Source of the DNA: Silene latifolia
Lineage: Eukaryota; Streptophyta; Magnoliopsida; Caryophyllales; Caryophyllaceae
Reading direction: 5' to 3'
Assembly (NCBI RefSeq): GCF_048544455.1
Contig: NC_133532.1
Span: forward strand, 81,795,156-81,859,155
Length of the DNA: 64,000 bases
The first letter of the stretch is position 1. Every line of letters starts with the position of its first letter. Positions 58,593 through 64,000 of this stretch are shown piece after piece. Below the pieces are notes generated by a model. It searched no databases. It was given only the letters and a program-made list of their open reading frames with translations, and was not told the DNA's origin. The position numbers and the translations under genes were made by a program.

Positions 58593-58855
58593 CCTCCATA
58601 TGTTTTCGCAGATCTTCACCCGCCACACCTCGAAAAAAATTTCTTTCGACCAAATTTATATAGGACGGACAGATATCGAAAGTGTTACCATCCTCAATTC
58701 AGAGCTTGAAAACCTTGGGAATCGAGGCAGCCGTGGGCTCTGAGTGACTCGCTATATTAGGCATATTTACTGGCTTGGTAGCAGAAATAGAATTGTCTTC
58801 TTCACAATACGGGTCTTCTGCAAAAAGAAAGTGTTGTAGCTCGGGTTCGAAAGTG
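58593..58855 (-). pseudogene. Ath-D gag, N-terminal part
   Basis: Minus frame reads HTFEPELQHFLFAEDPYCEE, then FDICPSYINLVERNFFRGVA and GEDLRKHMEVF, the N-terminal side of the Athila capsid domain. It joins the middle part at 51828 once NA-2 and one AAAGA are discounted. An in-frame TGA lies at 58699-58701. The start codon and 5' LTR of Ath-D are beyond Cop-F, outside the window. Confidence 0.8.
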
Positions 58856-59913
58856 TGGGTTAATATCCGTATACTACCCTTTAATTGCAGGACTATAACG
58901 TAAATTTAAACATGCAATTTATAGTCATAAAACGAAAATTACAAGGAAACGATAAAGATTAAGAAATCAACCTCGGGTCCTTTGATGCACGGCGTAAAGA
59001 ACAGAAATCAAACCAGATTCCCTCCTAATTGTTGCACCCAAGACCTTGTCCGAGATATGCCCTTGGCTAGATGATGTTCTCCGATTGCCTTGCAATATTG
59101 GGAGAACTGATGTGAGGTTTTCGAGATGTGAGATCTAGGTTTCAGAGAGAAACTGTCTCCAAAACCCTAGTTTTCTGTTAAATGAATTGTCCAGGTCAAA
59201 AGGAGAGGGAGTCTCTCCTTTTGTTAACCTCGCCAGCCGTGGGTTTTCATGGGGAAGTGGGCTTCCACTTCCTCTTAATTTTACCTCGTGGTCCGGCTCA
59301 TAAATTGCTAAATGTACATGACGCGGTTTATTATAAACTGTTATCGGTTATCGGAAATTAAGGCATCAGCTAATAATACGGGTTAGCTGAATTATTAATA
59401 CGTGTCCGACAAAACAATATTGTATAATTATATTCAATATACATTTAATTAAATATAAAACGCTTATATTTAATTTTACGAATTAACTGGTTAATTCGCC
59501 TTAGCCCATGATATTTAATCCGTATTAAATATAATATCTCAACATCATATTTTTTGACTAATTACTAGTCAAATAACTCGGACTAACTGGTTAGTCAGAT
59601 TTGGCATCTACATGACTGTATTTTCATACCGTCACATCTCTCGAACGTATCCTATAGGTGTGACTTTTAGGGACCAGTTGATCACCGCCATCTGTATGAC
59701 AATAACGTCAAACTTATCTAGCAAGCCAACCGTTATTGATAAACGTGGATCAACTGATAATAATACCAAAAGTATGCCCTTTGATCCTTTTAGAGGTTTA
59801 TAAGTCCTTGCACTAACTGTTAAGGACACCAACCCCAACAAGCTCCCACTTGTCCGTACAAGTGCATGTGCAATGACGTTATCCGCACTAACTGGAGGAC
59901 ACAAGCTCCAACA
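58856..59913 (-). mobile_element. Cop-F 3' LTR (about 1 kb)
   Basis: Minus start TGTTGGAGCTTGTGTCCTCC at 59913, or TGTTGGGGTTGG at 59840, because the PPT plus LTR start is duplicated with a 73-bp offset. The outer end lies between about 58855 and 58890; with the 5' LTR outside the window no duplication can be checked. The LTR start resembles that of TRG. Confidence 0.6.
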
Positions 59914-60573
59914 AACTCCCACTTGTCCGTACAAGTGTATGTGCGATAACCGATTCTCATATTCATTTAAAATTTCTCCCACTCAATGTAAAACAATTTG
60001 CAGATCCGGATCCGCAAAGGTCGTATTTTACAATCGATCTCGTATCTGGTGTGGTTTCCCCGACTAGAGAGTAACTTAACCGATAAAACGAATCCGTATC
60101 CGAGCATGGCCATGCATTTCGATTCTGACTCCTCGAGTGGCCCTGAGAAATATCGAGTACCTGATAAAGGCTGAATATTTCCTTCAACTCGACTCCTTCC
60201 GATCTAAGCACAGCATGAAATGACCCAGAAAAAATCTACTTGGCCCCCTGTTACGGATGACCGTGAGAAAGAAACCAAAGTCACCCAAAATCTGCCGTAG
60301 TCTCAAGAGACAGTCGATAGTCAAAAGAATCGACTCTTAGGATCACCATGGAAGTCCTATCCACGACCGGCGCGAATGTTGTAAAACATTTAGGACTCCA
60401 CGTCGATGTCACAATGGTGTCCTACGAGATATCCGTATAACTCGCCTCGTGATTGGTCGATCAACCGGTTGACTTATGGCTCGTTGAACCCACCATCAAC
60501 CAACGTCACAAAATAATTGCCAGAGTTATCAGCTCATGTGGGCAATTAAGGACTAAAAAGATATGATGTTTGT
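59914..60573 (-). other. Cop-F PPT and 3' non-coding region
   Basis: PPT ACAAGTGGGAGTT (minus) at 59914-59926. The segment to about 60400 shares blocks with TRG (ACTCCTCGAGTGGCCCTGAGA, GTCAAAAGAATCGACTC), showing the two families are related. No gene. Confidence 0.65.
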
Positions 60574-61290
60574 TCAGTTCACTTTGTGGTGTTCAAAATT
60601 GTCGTACAATTCCACATGAAAAACAAAATATATATAAAATATCAAAACGATGATGTCGTATAGAGTACAAGAGAGAATGAATCTGATCCATAAAAGAGTA
60701 CTACAACTCAGGAACACGTTCGATTCCATGGAATTTACGTGCCCTTCATGCTTATCTTGTCGTAATGCTTTAGTGAGAGGATCTGCTATATTATCATCTG
60801 CAGCAATCTTTTCTATCACTACTTCCTTTTGCTCCACGTAATCCCGGATTAGATGAGCTTTCCGTTGTACATGTCTAGACGCAACATAGTACTCGGACTC
60901 GGTCGTAGAATCTCTTTGTAACACTTTGCTTGGAACTCTTCCACCGATGTTGTAGCGCCATTAAGAGTAAAAACGAATCCAGACTGAGATTTCGAGTCAT
61001 CTCGATCCATGAGTCAATGCCCAATCTTTAGTCCTCCGTAGGTACTTAAGATTGTTCTTGACAGCCATCCAATGTGATTCACCTGGATGCTGTTGGAATC
61101 GACTTGTCATACTCAATGCATATGCCACGTCCGGACGTGTGCATATCATGGCATACATGATTGATCCTATTGCCGAAGCATAAGGAATCCGTGTCATGCG
61201 CTCTTTCTCTTCCGGTGTCTCGGTGCACGAGACGGCTCAAATGCACCCCTGGAGCCATAGGAAGGAACCCCTTCTTGGAGTTAGTCATCT
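60574..61290 (-). pseudogene. Cop-F RNase H and end of pol, broken
   Basis: Contains RDSTTESEYYVASRHVQRK and AADDNIADPLTKAL, the Copia RNase H C-terminal motifs, and upstream TRIPYASAIGSIMYAMICTR and PDVAYALSM from the RT-RNase H linker. Frameshifts near 60930 and 61200 separate the pieces. RNase H would degrade the RNA strand during reverse transcription. Confidence 0.85.
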
Positions 61291-62483
61291 GAATCTCTCT
61301 AGGACTTTGTCTATGTAAGACTCTGATCGAGAGATAACATCCGTCGTGATCTATCTCGATAGATACGGATGCCTAGAATTCTTTGTGCCTCTCCCAGATC
61401 TTTCATCTGGAAATGGTTTTTCAACCATACTTTCACCGAAGTTAAGAGAGGTATGTCATTCCCAATCAGGAGTATGTCGTCAACATACAATATTAGGAAG
61501 ACAATCTTGCTCCCACTCTACTTGATATATAGACATGGTTCCTCGACCGATCGAGTAAATCCATTTTCTTTTATCACTTGGTCGAAGCGATGATTCCAAC
61601 TCCTTGATGCTTGCTTAAGTCCATAAATGGAACGCTTAAGTTTGCACACTTTCTTAGGATGTACTGGATCAATGAAACCTTCGGGTTGTACCATGTACAA
61701 CTCTTCCTCCAAAAAGCCGTTTAAGAAGGCGGTTTTCACGTCCATTTGCCAAATTTCATAGTCATGAAAAGCGGCGATCGCTAAGATAATCCGAATGGAA
61801 CGCAGCATGACTACGGGTGCAAAAATCTCATCGTAGTGCAAACCTGGCACTTGGGTGAAACCTTTAGCAACTAGTCGTGCTTTGTAGATATCTTGCTGAC
61901 CTTCCACAGAATGCTTTATCTTGTAAAGCCATTTGCATTGAAGGGGACGAACCTTAGCAGGTAAGTCAACAAGATCCCATACGTTGTTCTCATACATAGA
62001 GTCCATCTCGGATTGCATGGCCTCAAGCCATAGCTTTGAGTCAGAACTGGTCATGGCACCTTTATAGGTTGCGGGTTCACTACTCGTTAAGAGTAGAACG
62101 TCATCTATGTCATGTTCCTCGACCATACCGATGTATCTGTCCGGAGGAATAGAGACTCTTCCCGACCTCCTAGGTTCCTCAGGAATATTCACCGCAGCCG
62201 GGATTGAAGGAACAGGTTCCTCCAATGGTTGCTCGGTGTTTGGTTCTGGAATCTCCGACAGGTCGAAGGTTCTATCACTCTTTGCATTCTCGAGAAATTC
62301 CTTCTCTAAGAATGTCGCACTAGCCGCAACAAAAACGCGTTGTTCGGTTGGCGAATAGAAGTAATGACCACGTGTTTCTTTAGGATAACCTATAAAGTAT
62401 GTCTTGACCGATCGCGGGCCGAGCTTATCCTCGTGTCTCCACTTGACATAAGCCTCGCAGCCCCAAACCCGTATAAAGGACAA
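61291..62483 (-). pseudogene. Cop-F reverse transcriptase, broken
   Basis: Copia RT with KWLYKIKHSVEGQQDIYKAR, LVAKGFTQVPGLHYDEIFAP, WQMDVKTAFLNGFLEEELYM and KRSIYGLKQASRSW. The catalytic YVDDILLIG is encoded at about 61470-61495, just after an in-frame TAG at 61518-61520. The upstream part (residues 1-130 of this frame) is the end of integrase and the linker, with a frameshift near 62400. Confidence 0.88.
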
Positions 62484-63309
62484 GTTAGGGACCGTTCCCT
62501 TCCATAGTTCATATGGAGTCTTGTCAACACTTTAGACGGACTTCGGTTAAGTATTAGAGCGGCTGACAAAAGAGCATAACCCCATAATGAATCAGGTAAA
62601 ACCGTGTGACTCATCATGGATCGAACCATATCAAGTAGTGTTCGATTTCTCCGTTCGGACACACCATTCAACTGAGGTGTTCCAGTGGAGTTAACTCAAG
62701 GCAATCCCACAGTCTTTGAGGTGTTGATCAAACTCGTGAGAAAGATACTCGCCACCACGATCCGAACGTAGTGTTTTAATCTTTCTACCTAATAGGTTCT
62801 GTACCCTATTTTGGTATTCCTTGAATTTCTCAAAGGATTCACTTTTGTGCTTTCATTAAGTAGACATAGCCATATCTACTCAAATCGTCCGTGAAAGTGA
62901 TGAAATATCTATAGCCTTCTCGTGCGGTGATTGACATAGGGCCACATACATCCGTGTGTATGAGTCCTAATAGGTCAGCAGCGCGCATTCCAACACCTTT
63001 GAAGGAAATACGAGTCATCTTACCGATGAGACATGATTCACACGTGCCAAATGATTGAAAATCAAAGGCCGAGATAGCTCCATGTTTGATGAGCTGTTTG
63101 ACGCGTTTCTCATCAATGTGTCCCATACGGCAGTGCCATAGATATGTTTGATCTTTGTCACCAACCTTTAACCTTTTATTCATTACGTTTAATATTTCCG
63201 TGGTCTGATCTAAAACATAAATTCCGTTCATGGAAACTGCCTTGCCGTAAATCATATCGTGTAATGAGAAAATGCAAGAATTATTTTCTATTACAAATGA
63301 AAAACCAAG
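62484..63309 (-). pseudogene. Cop-F integrase, broken
   Basis: HHCC finger (HCRMGH and CESCLIGK), core motifs LIHTDVCGPM and FTDDLSRYGYVYLM, and the Glu-side segment NGVSERRNRTLLDMVRSMM in a different frame. Frameshifts near 62835, 62700 and 62530. Integrase would insert the cDNA copy. Confidence 0.85.
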
Positions 63310-63708
63310 TTAGTCAAGTGCAGAAACTGAAATAATGTTTTTCGAAAGACTAGGAACATAATAGCAATCATATAATGATAACTCAAATCCGCTAGGAAGC
63401 TGGATCACATATGTCCCCTTTGAGATGGCAGCCACTCTTGCTCCATTCCCAACACGCAGGTCCACCTCACCCTTTACGAGGGGTTCGATGTTTCGGAGCC
63501 CCTGCACATGATTACACAGATGAGAACCACAACCAGTATCAAGTACCCAAGTTCCGTAACTTGCGTGGTTAATCTCAATCATATGAATAAAAGTAGAAGA
63601 GAGAGAAGACATACCAACAGGTTTAACACGACCTGCCTTTAAGTCCTCATGATAAACAGGACATGTACGCCTCCAATGCCCAGTCATGTGGCAGTGATGG
63701 CATTCCAT
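63310..63708 (-). pseudogene. Cop-F nucleocapsid knuckle and aspartic protease
   Basis: Zinc knuckle CHHCHMTGHWRRTC, then protease with WVLDTGCGSHLCN (DTG active site) and YYVPSLSKNIISVSALD. AGRVKPVG links knuckle and protease; the TRG gag stops at the matching ITPVG point. Confidence 0.88.
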
Positions 63709-64000
63709 GTTATCTTTCTTGCTCTTTGTCGCGCCTGATGAGTTACTCGACTCACCAGGACCACTCTTACCTGAGCCCGACTTCTTGAACTTCGCCTTAC
63801 CTCGCTAGGTTTGCCCGAGCTTTGCCCTTACCCTTTCCTTTATTTGACACAACGAGAACATCCTGTTTCATGCTCCCACTGAACTTCATGTCCTTCTCGG
63901 TCTGTACGAGGAGGGAGTGCAGTTCATGGGGAGTCTTCTTCAAATCATTCATATAGTAATTCGCTCTAAATTGCGAATAACCATCGTGGAGTGAGTGAAG
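63709..64000 (-). pseudogene. Cop-F gag, C-terminal part (runs off window)
   Basis: Minus frame reads LHSLHDGYSQFRANYYMNDL and LHSLLVQTEKDMKFSGSMKQ, then a Lys/Gly-rich stretch with a frameshift near 63810 before the knuckle. Clear relative of the TRG gag (LHSLSKFKAYVQF, LHKLLVQAERDMG). Confidence 0.85.

Overview
This is intergenic nuclear DNA from a plant, built almost entirely of LTR retrotransposons nested in one another. The lineages seen are Athila and Tat (Ty3/gypsy) and Copia, all typical of plants. Athila-type tRNA-Asp primer sites, ATHILA-domain ORFs and plant mobile domain (PMD) exons point to a large dicot genome; I cannot name the species. I recognise no ordinary host gene, rRNA, tRNA or CRISPR array. 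The only intron-bearing gene is a decayed PMD gene on the minus strand, apparently carried antisense by a Tat element.

Layout (names are mine). 1-6259: 3' part of a plus-strand Tat element (Tat-1) with antisense PMD gene, polypurine tract (PPT) and a 2.3-kb LTR followed by a primer-site-like leader. 6263-8176: integrase C-terminus and 3' region of a plus-strand Athila (Ath-B). Ath-D, a minus-strand Athila, is inserted at 8177. Its pieces are 8177-15113, 50245-51828 and 58593 to about 58855, broken up by later insertions. A solo LTR (solo-X, 15114-50244, TSD CACAG) sits in the gag-protease ORF of Ath-D. Ath-C, a plus-strand Athila (15698-49403, TSD TAGCT), sits inside solo-X. NA-1 (20312-26470, TSD TGAAC) is a minus-strand non-autonomous Athila in the gag-protease ORF of Ath-C. 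TRG (31763-48161, TSD CAATA) is a gag-only Copia in the order LTR-internal-LTR-internal-LTR, inside the 3' LTR of Ath-C. NA-2 (51834-58587, TSD AAAGA) is a second non-autonomous Athila, in the gag of Ath-D. Cop-F (from about 58855 to beyond 64000) is a decayed minus-strand Copia with gag, protease, integrase, RT and RNase H. Five target-site duplications read directly from the sequence fix the nesting order.

Three signals stand out. (1) Arrays of a short CG-containing palindrome, usually eight units. Spacing alternates at about 21 and 30 bp (20 and 24 bp in Ath-C), and several adjacent pairs form hairpins. They lie just upstream of LTR TATA boxes, upstream of extra ORFs, and once inside gag coding sequence. 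(2) A conserved stem-loop with an AGGG or AGGA loop between two PPT-like GGTTTGGGGA motifs in the 3' non-coding region of all five Athila-type elements, with compensatory changes in the stem. (3) A small protein shared by NA-1 and NA-2: capsid-like domain, long acidic linker and C-terminal membrane segment.

Ath-C and Ath-D both carry gag-protease and the ATHILA ORF with no reverse transcriptase or integrase between them. They, NA-1, NA-2 and TRG would all depend on enzymes supplied in trans.
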